Positions 33,816-42,535 of a stretch of 58,547 nucleotides of DNA are shown piece after piece. Numbering within the stretch: the stretch's first letter is position 1; each line of letters opens with the position of its first letter. This stretch comes from Pirellulaceae bacterium (GTDB lineage: Bacteria; Planctomycetota; Planctomycetia; Pirellulales; Pirellulaceae): contig JANQLU010000120.1 of the NCBI GenBank assembly GCA_028280445.1, positions 1 to 58,547 on the forward strand, given 5' to 3'. The translations under genes were made by a program, and so were the position numbers. The notes under the pieces are model-generated. The model did not search any database, was not told where the DNA came from, and saw only the letters and a program-made list of their open reading frames with translations.

Positions 33816-35309
33816 TTAAAACCTAAAGTACAAAAACGGCTGGTGGGTCGTTGTAGCCAGTTGCATCCAACTGAGGAAAAGCACCAGGCCAAATACTGAG
33901 ATCGATACCACAAGCCACAATGAAGCAACCAACTGTCGATGGAATGGCCGTTTGAGGGTTCGCTGGAGCGTCAGGTATTTGCGATCTAATTTTTTGGCGA
34001 TCGGAAATGAAAGGATTGCACCAACAACCATTGCCAGGATGACGTCAGGTTCAAAGATTAGAAGAAAGTTGCTTTGTGCCATTGGGTTATCGGCCAAGCC
34101 CACAAGGCTTCTGCCGAATTCCAAAGCATCTCCGATCGTTTCGCAACGAAACATGACCCAACAGATCATGACGGCAATGATGACATATGCGTGGCGCAAA
34201 GGTTGCCAACAACGTGCGAGTATTTTGCTAAGCCCAATTCTTTCCAAGACCAGTAAGCATCCGTGAAGAAGGCCCCAGATCACGAAAGTCCAACTCGCGC
34301 CATGCCACAAACCGCAAAGAAAGAACACCAGACTCAAGTTAAAATATGTTCGGAACCTTCCAAGTCGATTTCCACCGATCGGAATGTAGACGTAGTCGCG
34401 AAACCAATTTGACAGAGAAATATGCCAGCGTCGCCAGAAATCACGCATTGACGTTGCTGAGTATGGATGACGAAAATTCTCCGGAATACGAAACCCAAGC
34501 ATGCGACATAAACCAATGGCCATATCGGAGTACCCGGAAAAGTCAAAGTAAATCTGTAAAGTGAAACAGACCAATCCTAACCACGCGACCGAAATCGGAA
34601 CGCCTTCTGAGGCAAATACCAGGTCGGCAGGTCCGGACAACGTATCGGCAATCAAGAGTTTTTTTCCCAGGCCAAATACGAATCGCTTAACACCGGATGC
34701 AAACAATTTTGTGTCGATTGTCCGATTAGTAAGAAACTGCGATATCTCCCGGTATCGGACAATGGGACCGGCGACCAGCTGAGGAAACATCGTGACGTAA
34801 CACGCGAAATCAATCCAGTTTTTTGTCGGGTTAACTCGTCCGAGATACACATCGATTGTGTAACTCATCGATTGAAACGTATAAAAGCTAATGCCAAGCG
34901 GAAGTGCAATTTGTAAAACAGGTTCGGATACGGGCGAATAGATTCCAAATGCTTCCAGGATTTTGATTACGGTGTCCGTCCCGAAATTTATATATTTGAA
35001 AAAAACGAGCAGCCCTAGATTGGTCGTAATTGAGGCTGCCAGTATCACTCTATCGCCTGCTGTTCGTCCATCTTCGCTACGTTTTCCAAGCAGAAGTCCA
35101 CAAACATAGTCGATCCCGATGGAAGCAAGGATGACGAGTGTGTAAGAGGACTCGCTCCATGTGTAGAGCGCGAGGCTAATAAAAAGCAACAAACAATTCA
35201 GAATTCTTGGTCCCCACCGTGATCTACCTGCAACGAGATAGAAAGACAGGTAGACCGCCAGAATAGCGGGCAAAAACAGGAAAACAAACTCGATAGAGCT
35301 AAAGAGCAT
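33816..35309 (-). CDS. MBOAT family O-acyltransferase (AlgI-like)
   Basis: A 497-residue multi-pass membrane protein. Family motifs are FPQLVAGPIVRY, YFDFSGYSDMAIGL, FWRRWHISLSNWFRDYVYIPIGGNR and the catalytic His in LCGLWHGASWTFVIWG. AlgI-like proteins carry acetyl groups across the membrane for polysaccharide O-acetylation. It is translationally coupled to the AlgJ-like gene. The polymer is unknown, as no glycosyltransferases lie in the window. Confidence 0.94.
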   Translation of the reverse strand: MLFSSIEFVFLFLPAILAVYLSFYLVAGRSRWGPRILNCLLLFISLALYTWSESSYTLVILASIGIDYVCGLLLGKRSEDGRTAGDRVILAASITTNLGLLVFFKYINFGTDTVIKILEAFGIYSPVSEPVLQIALPLGISFYTFQSMSYTIDVYLGRVNPTKNWIDFACYVTMFPQLVAGPIVRYREISQFLTNRTIDTKLFASGVKRFVFGLGKKLLIADTLSGPADLVFASEGVPISVAWLGLVCFTLQIYFDFSGYSDMAIGLCRMLGFRIPENFRHPYSATSMRDFWRRWHISLSNWFRDYVYIPIGGNRLGRFRTYFNLSLVFFLCGLWHGASWTFVIWGLLHGCLLVLERIGLSKILARCWQPLRHAYVIIAVMICWVMFRCETIGDALEFGRSLVGLADNPMAQSNFLLIFEPDVILAMVVGAILSFPIAKKLDRKYLTLQRTLKRPFHRQLVASLWLVVSISVFGLVLFLSWMQLATTTHQPFLYFRF

Positions 35310-35745
35310 TCTTTCAGGAAGTGTCCCATTAATGGTTGAACGTTGAAAAGTGGTCTCACGAATGGCGAATATTGCCCTTCGAAATTATCAACTTTGGCTT
35401 CGGTTCGAGCCGACGTGGAGACCACCATGAAAGACTCTAAATCTTTTTCAAACACTTTGCAAACACTTGGGCAAGGTTTTCTGTCGAATCGGCAACAGAA
35501 GTATTTCGCAATCGCGTACGAGAGCTGGTTCAACAGATGACCAGCGACGTAATGGTCGACGAGGTGACAAGTCTTTGGTGATTGACGAAGTTGGTTTAAT
35601 TGGCTGCGGTAGCGATCGCGCTCTGCGGTGCGAAGCGATTTTTTTGCTTTGATTAATTTTCTGATCCATTTGCGGCAACTGGTGACTGGGCGAAGAATGC
35701 CTTTTCGGCGCGTGTGATTGATTTGTCGTCGGTTTTGCGATTCTT

Positions 35746-35765
35746 GTGAGCGCCTTGCCGCTCAC
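35746..35765. repeat. family C remnant, copy C3
   Basis: GTGAGCGCCTTGCCGCTCAC retains only the outer hairpin edge of family C; the central part is gone. Confidence 0.6.
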
Positions 35766-35785
35766 AATAGCTTTGCGCAATGAAA

Positions 35786-35842
35786 GTTGGGCCGATTCCC
35801 ACCGGCCAATCTAGCGTGCTGGCCGGTGGGAACCGGCTCTAC
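35786..35842. repeat. palindromic repeat, family A, copy A5
   Basis: Arms GGGCCGATTCCCACCGGCC and GGCCGGTGGGAACCGGCTC around a 13-base spacer. It ends just before the stop of the HDOD-like gene. Confidence 0.85.
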
Positions 35843-35856
35843 GAATGTCCTGCCGA

Positions 35857-36183
35857 TTACGTGGAACGATCGGCTTTTTGTGGAGTTGAAGCAAACTTGG
35901 GCGCTTTGGGACCCACGTGTTCTGCGTCAGTCCGGGAAACTTCGTGCAACAAAGAAACCAGTCGTGTGCGACCCAAGATGGAAATCGCGTGGGCAATCGA
36001 ACGAATTTCAAACGATAGAGAATAGCGCACGGAATTGACGCTCCGAATGACTTCATCAACGATCAACGGGTGCTGTTCGATTTTGATCGCGATTTCACGA
36101 TTTTCAAGGTGCGGCGATTGCAAATCGGTAATCAGCGTTTGACAAACCTCGGATAAACTGATTTTCACGTTTTGTTCTTTCAT
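35857..36183 (-). CDS. short HDOD-like protein after flgL
   Basis: A 108-residue protein. The segment ENREIAIKIEQHPLIVDEVIRSVNS followed by SIAHAISILGRTRLVSLLHEVS has the rhythm of the first half of an HDOD domain (IxxDPxLxxxVLRxVNSaxy, xSixxAixxLGxxrl). A full HDOD domain is about 200 residues, so this is a half-length form. It begins 12 bases after the flgL stop on the same strand and looks like the last gene of the leftward flagellar operon. A signalling or regulatory role is inferred from the family only. Confidence 0.6.
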   Translation of the reverse strand: MKEQNVKISLSEVCQTLITDLQSPHLENREIAIKIEQHPLIVDEVIRSVNSVRYSLSFEIRSIAHAISILGRTRLVSLLHEVSRTDAEHVGPKAPKFASTPQKADRST

Positions 36184-36195
36184 CGTGAAAAACTC

Positions 36196-37644
36196 CTAAC
36201 GAAGTAGATCCAAGACGTTCAAGTTCAAAATACCTGAGGAAACGGCAAAGGTATATTCCAACAGGTTTTGTTCGGTTTGCAGCTGTACGATGACGTCGGC
36301 CATATCTGCCGATTCAACTTCACTGGTAATAGCACTGAGTTCCAGAAAGAAGTTCCGGTTGCGATTTTCCAATGCAGCCAGCGACTCCAGTTCGACCGAC
36401 TGTTTGCCAACCACACCGATGATGTTGTCGGCGTGTGCATTGAGTTCGGACTGCAGTCGCAGCAATGTATCGTTTGAGTGTGAAAGCGGTAATTCTCTGA
36501 CGTTGCGAAGCTCGTCGCGCAATTGCGTCAGTGTGGCTAACACATCGGAGCTGCCAGTGTATTCCAGGTGTTCAATTCCGGCATACTTGAGTCCACTGGT
36601 ATCGACGTTGGTGATTTTGCCAGTGATTGAATCGGTCACAATCTGATTTCCGGAAAAATCGATTGGCAGGGTTGTCGCGCCATCGTCTATCGAAAGCGAA
36701 CCCGTCGCCGTGATGTCGACCGTTCCATTGAATCCCGCTGTGATGTTTTGCGTGTCGAGATAAATGACTTCCTTGAGCGGTCCGACAACCCTCAGGTTCG
36801 TGTCGCTCGATGTAAAGTCAAAAAATTCTCCCCCGTTGAGTTGGACACGTCCGAAAGCGCCGGTGCCACTATCGTCAATCACCGTCAATTGGTGCGTACC
36901 CAACTGACCGATAATTGTATCTCCCGTTGCCGAATCGGTGCCGGTCGTAATTCCGGAACCGGCGGCGTAGGTGGTCTGGACATGATCGACTTGAAGTGTT
37001 CCTCGACCGACTGCATTGTCGGTGCCGCTTCCGGGTTGAGCACCCGTGCTTCCAATAAAGTTGGTTGTTTGTCGATTGGTTTTCCCAAAAATGGATGGTC
37101 CCACTTCGAGCAACGAAAACTTGACGTTGCCGCTGAGTAAAACATCGAGGGATTGCTGACTTCCTCGATAAAGGTAGGGCGGGTATTTTCCGGAAGGGTT
37201 TTCGACGTAAGGCGGGCCGGCCTGGCTTTGCTGTCCACCGTACAGATAACGTTCGCGTTCGGTGATGTTGGCGATGGCCAAAATGCGGTCGATTAATGGG
37301 TCGATCTGCGCTGCCTTGAGGTTACGGTCAGATGGTTCGTCGCCAATCGCGGTACCAGCAATTCTGGCGGCATCACGAATCAGCGTGTGGGCATCGGTCA
37401 GGTTCGATACGCTGATGTTGAGTGTTGTTCGAATCGACTGGATGTTGTCGAATTCATCGTTCAAGGCGTGCAGGTTTTTTTTCAGATCAAACAACTGACG
37501 GGCCGCTAACGGGTCATCGGATGCCCGCGAAAGCTTGAGCCCAGACGATGCCTGATACTGGAGCGTTGCCAGGTTGCTGGTGCGAATTCGATTAAAATAC
37601 GAAACCTGGTTTTTCAGAAACGTTGGTGTGACTCGAAAACTCAT
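36196..37644 (-). CDS. flgL: flagellar hook-associated protein FlgL
   Basis: A 482-residue HAP3. The N-terminus has the flagellin-like coil (QYQASSGLKLSRASDDPLAARQ), and the C-terminus a coiled coil (SADMADVIVQLQTEQNLLEYTF) as in flagellin and FlgL. The large Gly/Thr-rich middle (about 150-390) is beta-rich and explains the length above the roughly 300-residue norm. It would cap the hook-filament junction. It follows flgK with a 7-base gap. Confidence 0.92.
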   Translation of the reverse strand: MSFRVTPTFLKNQVSYFNRIRTSNLATLQYQASSGLKLSRASDDPLAARQLFDLKKNLHALNDEFDNIQSIRTTLNISVSNLTDAHTLIRDAARIAGTAIGDEPSDRNLKAAQIDPLIDRILAIANITERERYLYGGQQSQAGPPYVENPSGKYPPYLYRGSQQSLDVLLSGNVKFSLLEVGPSIFGKTNRQTTNFIGSTGAQPGSGTDNAVGRGTLQVDHVQTTYAAGSGITTGTDSATGDTIIGQLGTHQLTVIDDSGTGAFGRVQLNGGEFFDFTSSDTNLRVVGPLKEVIYLDTQNITAGFNGTVDITATGSLSIDDGATTLPIDFSGNQIVTDSITGKITNVDTSGLKYAGIEHLEYTGSSDVLATLTQLRDELRNVRELPLSHSNDTLLRLQSELNAHADNIIGVVGKQSVELESLAALENRNRNFFLELSAITSEVESADMADVIVQLQTEQNLLEYTFAVSSGILNLNVLDLLR

Positions 37645-37651
37645 AAGCTTT

Positions 37652-39634
37652 TTAAATGATAGAAAATAATTCCTGAAGGACTTGATCGATGGTGGAAATC
37701 ACCCGTACCGACGCTTCATAAGATCGTTGATATTCGAGCAAAAACACCGTTTCTTCGTTGGGATCAACTCCAGAAATGGAATCGATTTGTTGTGCCAGTT
37801 GCTGACCGGTAAACTCCAGGGAAAATTGTTCATCGGTTAGCGAGGAGATTTCCTGGGCGACTCCCAGATTGATTTGAGCAGCAAACTGTTCAACGGTGGT
37901 TCCGTTTTCAAACAATGTGGCTTCTCGAATTTCCTGGATGAATATTAGGTTTGTATTGTCACCGGGACTCCCGCTTTTCCCCAGCGCCAGACGTTGAGGG
38001 TCGGCAAGGACGGATTTGTTGATGTCGATGTCATGTGCTGTTGAGCCGGTAAACAGACTGTTGATTCCAAGTGCCGCCAATGTTCCGGTATTGTCGGCCT
38101 GGGCAACTGCCGTGACCGAGAATTCGTCTCCTGCATTGACCGTTCCCGAAGTCAGGGAGATTTGAATTCCGTCAACGATCTCCAGCAACGAGTCAGGTTC
38201 GTAGCCGCTACCGACCGAATATTCACCGACCAGAACATTGTCCTGGTTGAAAACCTGCAGGCTCAGGTTGTCCGAAACGCCAACCGTGCCACTGCCGGTG
38301 AATTCAAAGCGAAACACTTCATTGGCATTTCCCGAGTACACGCCGGAGGCTTGAGGAATCGTGGTTCCCGTGATGTTGGACGTGTCGGGGAACGTTTGCG
38401 GGCGCCCGGCAAAATCAAATTTATAACCATTTGTTGCAGCAATCGTCACCGATGGGGATGCGCCTGAAACGCCAGCCTGGAGATTGGGAATGGCGTTCAG
38501 TTTTCCAACGAGATCGTTGACAGACTCGGTCGCCGGATCAAACGTGATTTCTGTCAGCGTTTTTTCACCGGTGGCTTCGTTTTCCAAGGTCACAAAAATC
38601 GAACCCGCTGACAGATTGTCGAACGCCGAGATTTCAGAAACCGGCTGCGACAGACTTGAGATCGTGCGCTGGCTTGTCAGGAATTGATAACCACCATTTT
38701 GCGCAAGGCCTGTCGAGTGAATTTGATCGACTTGAAAAACAAACTCGTTGACCAGCGAATACAACTCGTCTTTGATTTCGGGGATTCGTTGATCGACGAT
38801 TCTGTTGAGTGCCCCAATCCTCCCCCCGTTGAGTTCCAGTGAGATGTCGGTACCAAAATCAGGTGACGCAAGTTGAACCTGGTAGTCCCCGGCGGAGTCT
38901 TGGGCATATTCCAACTGGATCAACGTGCCTTCGACGTGGAATTGTTCACCGATCTGGATGGAGAATCCTCCTGAGGCTGTCAGTTGTGCAGAAGCGCCGA
39001 TCAACTCAGACAGGGATGAAACTTTTTGCCTGAATTGATCGAGTAAGTCGTGAGGTGGATTTGAAGAGTCTTGCATTGCATTTTCCGTAACAATTTTCTG
39101 ATTGAGATCATGCATCTCTCTCAGCAGCAGATTAGCCTGCTCCACCGTGAACCGGATTTGTTGCCGGCCGGTGTGTTGCAATGTATCGAGTTGACCCGAG
39201 ACCGACCTGAATTCGCCTGCCAGTGTTTCAACTCGATCAACGGCGATTTTTCGCATGGATTGATTGTCCGGCTCGACGGCCAGTTTTCCCAAATCCGAGA
39301 AGAATTCATTGAGGCGATCATGAATGGACCCTTCACCGGTCCCCAAAGCAGTTTCAATCTGACGTAACGACGTCAAGCTTTCTGCGACCGACGAGGACTG
39401 CGAAAGATTTTCCAATCGCGCTGTTTCCAGGGTCAGGTTGAATGACTGAAAAATAGCGCTCACCTGCACCCCGGAACCGATGTTGAATCCAAGTGTATCT
39501 CCCTGGATGGTCGAAAATTGAGTGGTTTGGCGATGGTATCCCGGTGTGTTGGCATTTGCGATGTTGTTGGCGATGGTACTGATCGCGACCTGGTTGGCGC
39601 GCAACGCTGAGATACTGGTTTGAAAGTTGAGCAT
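37652..39634 (-). CDS. flgK: flagellar hook-associated protein FlgK
   Basis: A 660-residue HAP1. The N-terminus has STIANNIANANTPGYHRQTTQF, the rod/hook family signature. The C-terminus reads SGVDPNEETVFLLEYQRSYEASVRVISTIDQVL, diagnostic for FlgK. It joins hook to filament. It follows flgN by 13 bases. Confidence 0.96.
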   Translation of the reverse strand: MLNFQTSISALRANQVAISTIANNIANANTPGYHRQTTQFSTIQGDTLGFNIGSGVQVSAIFQSFNLTLETARLENLSQSSSVAESLTSLRQIETALGTGEGSIHDRLNEFFSDLGKLAVEPDNQSMRKIAVDRVETLAGEFRSVSGQLDTLQHTGRQQIRFTVEQANLLLREMHDLNQKIVTENAMQDSSNPPHDLLDQFRQKVSSLSELIGASAQLTASGGFSIQIGEQFHVEGTLIQLEYAQDSAGDYQVQLASPDFGTDISLELNGGRIGALNRIVDQRIPEIKDELYSLVNEFVFQVDQIHSTGLAQNGGYQFLTSQRTISSLSQPVSEISAFDNLSAGSIFVTLENEATGEKTLTEITFDPATESVNDLVGKLNAIPNLQAGVSGASPSVTIAATNGYKFDFAGRPQTFPDTSNITGTTIPQASGVYSGNANEVFRFEFTGSGTVGVSDNLSLQVFNQDNVLVGEYSVGSGYEPDSLLEIVDGIQISLTSGTVNAGDEFSVTAVAQADNTGTLAALGINSLFTGSTAHDIDINKSVLADPQRLALGKSGSPGDNTNLIFIQEIREATLFENGTTVEQFAAQINLGVAQEISSLTDEQFSLEFTGQQLAQQIDSISGVDPNEETVFLLEYQRSYEASVRVISTIDQVLQELFSII

Positions 39635-39647
39635 TTAATTCACCGCG

Positions 39648-40178
39648 TTATTGTTGAGCGTTTTCGATAACAACATGGTTGCTGGCCAGCCGAGTCCGCA
39701 ATTGCCCGCTGGCAGTGTAAGTTTGAGATTGGCCCTCCGATCCGGATAGCGAGATTACGAGGCGCTGAAAAATATCAATGGTCTGCTGCAACAGCAGATT
39801 GTTGGCGCTGGTCAGATTGCGAATGGATTCCACTTTGGATTCGATCTCTTGGCGAAATTCAGCGATCCTGTCCGACATCGCCGGTGGCAGCAGTTTTTGA
39901 ACCTGGCGGATGGTTGCTTCACTTTCAGAAATTCCCAATTGGCTGGCAATGGCGGTACGCAATTCATCACGGCTTTGGCCAGTCTGATTGATTTGACTTT
40001 CGAGCGTTTTTTGTCGTGCCATGAGCTCGTCGTTGGCTTGTTGATTTCCCGTGCCAAGGGTTTTTTGGATTTCGTGGCAGATGTCGACAAAATTTTGCAG
40101 GTTGGCATATTCGTTTTCCAAATGCCGAATGCATTTTTCGCCAAGTTGTTCGAGTTGAATTTTTGATGGGCTAGTCAT
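39648..40178 (-). CDS. flgN: FlgN-like export chaperone
   Basis: A 176-residue all-helical protein of FlgN type, with long amphipathic helices (LEQLGEKCIRHLENEYANLQ, NLTSANNLLLQQTIDIFQRLV). FlgN is the chaperone of FlgK and FlgL, whose genes follow directly. It overlaps the flgJ stop by four bases. Confidence 0.82.
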   Translation of the reverse strand: MTSPSKIQLEQLGEKCIRHLENEYANLQNFVDICHEIQKTLGTGNQQANDELMARQKTLESQINQTGQSRDELRTAIASQLGISESEATIRQVQKLLPPAMSDRIAEFRQEIESKVESIRNLTSANNLLLQQTIDIFQRLVISLSGSEGQSQTYTASGQLRTRLASNHVVIENAQQ

Positions 40179-40498
40179 TGTGAATTTTGAACCTCCATGT
40201 ATTTTGAAACCGCGCGTCCCAATCCTAACGGGCTGGCCTGAGCCAAATGCTCTCCCATATACATGTCGAACATCGCGCCAAACGAATCCGATGTTTCCTT
40301 GGTAAACAAACCGTCCTGAAGCGTTTCACGCAGTTGTTTGATTAGCAGGGAAACGAACATGGCCTCGAAATCTTGTGCTGCAGATTCGATGGCTTGCGGA
40401 CGATTCGGGTTGTCGTGGTTACTGGTTACGTCGGCAGTCGAGCCGGGAGCTCCGAGGGGAAGTAACTGAGAAACCGATGGTGTTGTTGTGATATTCAT
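40175..40498 (-). CDS. flgJ: rod-binding protein, FlgJ N-terminal domain only
   Basis: A 107-residue protein equal to the rod-capping half of FlgJ (AAQDFEAMFVSLLIKQLRETL, GAMFDMYMGEHLAQ, GLGRAVSKYM). The muramidase half seen in gammaproteobacteria is missing, as is usual in many phyla, so peptidoglycan would be opened by another enzyme, or need not be in a planctomycete-type thin wall. Confidence 0.9.
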   Translation of the reverse strand: MNITTTPSVSQLLPLGAPGSTADVTSNHDNPNRPQAIESAAQDFEAMFVSLLIKQLRETLQDGLFTKETSDSFGAMFDMYMGEHLAQASPLGLGRAVSKYMEVQNSQ

Positions 40499-40518
40499 AA
40501 TGATTGACGTCGCTTGGG

Positions 40519-41793
40519 CTATTCGATGATCAACTCTCCGTGAAGTTGGCCGGCGCTTTTGACTTTTTGCAAAATCGTACTCAATTCGCGAGCGGATACG
40601 CCCAGTGCATTAAGTGAGTTTGCCAGGTCCACCAGTGTTTCTGTGGGACTGATGATGTTCAACGCATTTTTGTCTTCGAAGACGCGCAGATCCGTTCTTG
40701 GGACGACGGTCGTTTGTCCGCCTCGAGAGAATGGTGCGGGTTGTGAAACTTGGGGTGTCTCGGCGGTGGTGACCGTTAGGTTGCCGTACTTGATGCCCAC
40801 GCGCGACATGCGGACTTCTTCGCCGACGACAATCGTGCCACTGCGTTCGTCGATCACGATGCGTGCATTGGAATCCGGTTTGACCCGCAGCGCCTGCAAT
40901 TTTGCGATGTGTCGAAAAATATCGTTTTGATTTTTCGAACGGGGAACGGCAACTTTGACCGTCCGTTGATTGACCACTTGAGCGGTGTCACGGTAAACGT
41001 GGTTAACGGCGTTAGCAATTCGCGTTGCCGTTTCAATATCTGCGTTGCGCAAATGAAATTTGACAAATCCATTTTTGCCCAATTGAAATGGACAAATGGT
41101 CTGTTCAACGACTGCGCCGCCCGGAATGCGACCTTGTGTTAAAGCGTTTTTCTGAACCGAAGCCGCATTGCCCGACGCCCCAAAGCCTCCGATGGAAATT
41201 GGGCCGCTGGCCAACGCGTAGACTTTGTTGTCGATTCCAGACAGCGACGTTAAAACGAGCTTGCCGTCTTGCAAACTGGTGGCCCCGTCCATGATGGCTA
41301 CCGAAACGTCAATTTTTTGGCCCGGGTAGGCAAATGCAGGAAGTTCGGCAGACACATGTACCAGACTCATGCTATCCGTTCGAAACTGCACATCATCTCG
41401 AATTTGAGCACGAATATCTGGTGGCGCGCGATGCCCCATATTTTCGAAGAGATTGAAAGCAAACTGACGCGTTTTCGGATGTTGGCCGCCTGTTCCGTTG
41501 AGCCCAATCACCAGCCCCAGTCCTTCGATTTTGTTTCCACGGATTCCCTCGATATCAACAATGTCCTTGATTCGCACCGTCACATTGGGAACGGCTCGAA
41601 AATGCGGAGTGTTCGGAGTGTTCGATTGTGAGGGAGGCGCGTTTTTCGACAGCGCAGGAGGAGCAGGCAGCGTTTCCAAATTTTGAGCGCTACTGCTGTT
41701 GATTCCGAGCGCAACAATACAACACAGAAACACCAGAGTATAATTCGGTGACCGTATCCACTTGCTAGTCATTGCAACGATTTGTTGTTTCAT
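40519..41793 (-). CDS. flgI: flagellar P-ring protein FlgI
   Basis: A 424-residue periplasmic ring protein with a signal peptide (LVFLCCIVALGINSSSAQ). The family core is VRIKDIVDIEGIRGNKIEGLGLVIGLNGTG, VHVSAELPAFAYPGQKIDVSVA-like and ASPISIGGFGASGN-like segments, and VDLANSLNALGVSARELSTILQ at the end. Its presence with FlgH implies a Gram-negative type basal body. An ATG at 41772 is an alternative start. Confidence 0.95.
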   Translation of the reverse strand: MKQQIVAMTSKWIRSPNYTLVFLCCIVALGINSSSAQNLETLPAPPALSKNAPPSQSNTPNTPHFRAVPNVTVRIKDIVDIEGIRGNKIEGLGLVIGLNGTGGQHPKTRQFAFNLFENMGHRAPPDIRAQIRDDVQFRTDSMSLVHVSAELPAFAYPGQKIDVSVAIMDGATSLQDGKLVLTSLSGIDNKVYALASGPISIGGFGASGNAASVQKNALTQGRIPGGAVVEQTICPFQLGKNGFVKFHLRNADIETATRIANAVNHVYRDTAQVVNQRTVKVAVPRSKNQNDIFRHIAKLQALRVKPDSNARIVIDERSGTIVVGEEVRMSRVGIKYGNLTVTTAETPQVSQPAPFSRGGQTTVVPRTDLRVFEDKNALNIISPTETLVDLANSLNALGVSARELSTILQKVKSAGQLHGELIIE

Positions 41794-41877
41794 AAAACTG
41801 GGTTCCGATTATGTTGTTTGCGTTTGTCAGCAAGACGTTGAACATGCTTTTTGGGAGGAAGATCCGATACGAATGAA

Positions 41878-42501
41878 CTAAAACGGCCAAACTTTTGTAA
41901 CTTGTCGGTGCAGCCAACCCGGCCGCGTAAAATTTTTCTCAGGGCCGACTCCGATATATCTGACATTCAAATTTGCAATCAAGCGCGACGAGATGGAATT
42001 ATCAGCCTGGATGTCTCGGCCGCGAACAATGCCCGACAACAGAATTTGTCGTTTGTCGCCTTGGACCGTCACAATGCGTCTTCCACCAATCAGCAAATTG
42101 CCATTGGGAAAAACGTCGAGGACTTTGACGGTAAACCGATCGGAGAATGTGCGGTTGGCAGTGAATCTGGAATTGCCGTTGTGTTGACGATTGGATTGAG
42201 TGTTGTAATCGGCGTTGAGCGCCCCGGCTCCAGCCGCTCCACCAAAACTGCCATCTCCTGATGCGTTTGCCGCGGTTGTTTTGTTCAATGCGCGTTGTTC
42301 GCTGTTGTTGACGTCGGTCGCAACATTGACAATGACAGTCAGGATGTCTCCAGTGTTTCTGGCGTTCAGATCGCGATAGGGGCGAACGCGCTGTTCATTC
42401 CGTTGGTTCCACAACGATTGAGCCGCCGCTGTGTTCTGAGAAACAACGAGCAGCAGTGTTGCAGAGAACAGTGTGAGAACAAATTTGGTTGCGGGTTTCA
42501 T
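41878..42501 (-). CDS. flgH: flagellar L-ring protein FlgH, no lipobox
   Basis: A 207-residue protein from ATG 42501. After a signal peptide ending TAAAQ come the L-ring family motifs: SLWNQRNEQRVRPYRDLNARNTGDILTV, TVKVLDVFPNGNLLIGGRRIV and SGIVRGRDIQADNSISSRLIAN. Proteobacterial FlgH is a lipoprotein, but here no Cys lies near the signal cleavage site, so it should be a soluble secreted ring protein. The start at 42579 would give an implausible leader. Confidence 0.92.
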   Translation of the reverse strand: MKPATKFVLTLFSATLLLVVSQNTAAAQSLWNQRNEQRVRPYRDLNARNTGDILTVIVNVATDVNNSEQRALNKTTAANASGDGSFGGAAGAGALNADYNTQSNRQHNGNSRFTANRTFSDRFTVKVLDVFPNGNLLIGGRRIVTVQGDKRQILLSGIVRGRDIQADNSISSRLIANLNVRYIGVGPEKNFTRPGWLHRQVTKVWPF

Positions 42502-42535
42502 TTCAATGCAATCCTTTGCATGGGTGATGAATCTG

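Larger units (their letters stand above)
35310..35856. other. intergenic region with repeats C3 and A5
   Basis: No convincing gene. A frame around 35460-35580 reads EVFRNRVRELVQQMTSDVM, faintly like a transposase N-terminal helix, but it is short and unsupported. Two palindromic repeats are present near the right side. Confidence 0.5.

Noticed and set aside
35427..35580. Possible transposase fragment (EVFRNRVRELVQQM)
   Set aside because: Too short, and the likeness is only by impression; no other part of a transposase is found in the 547-base gap.
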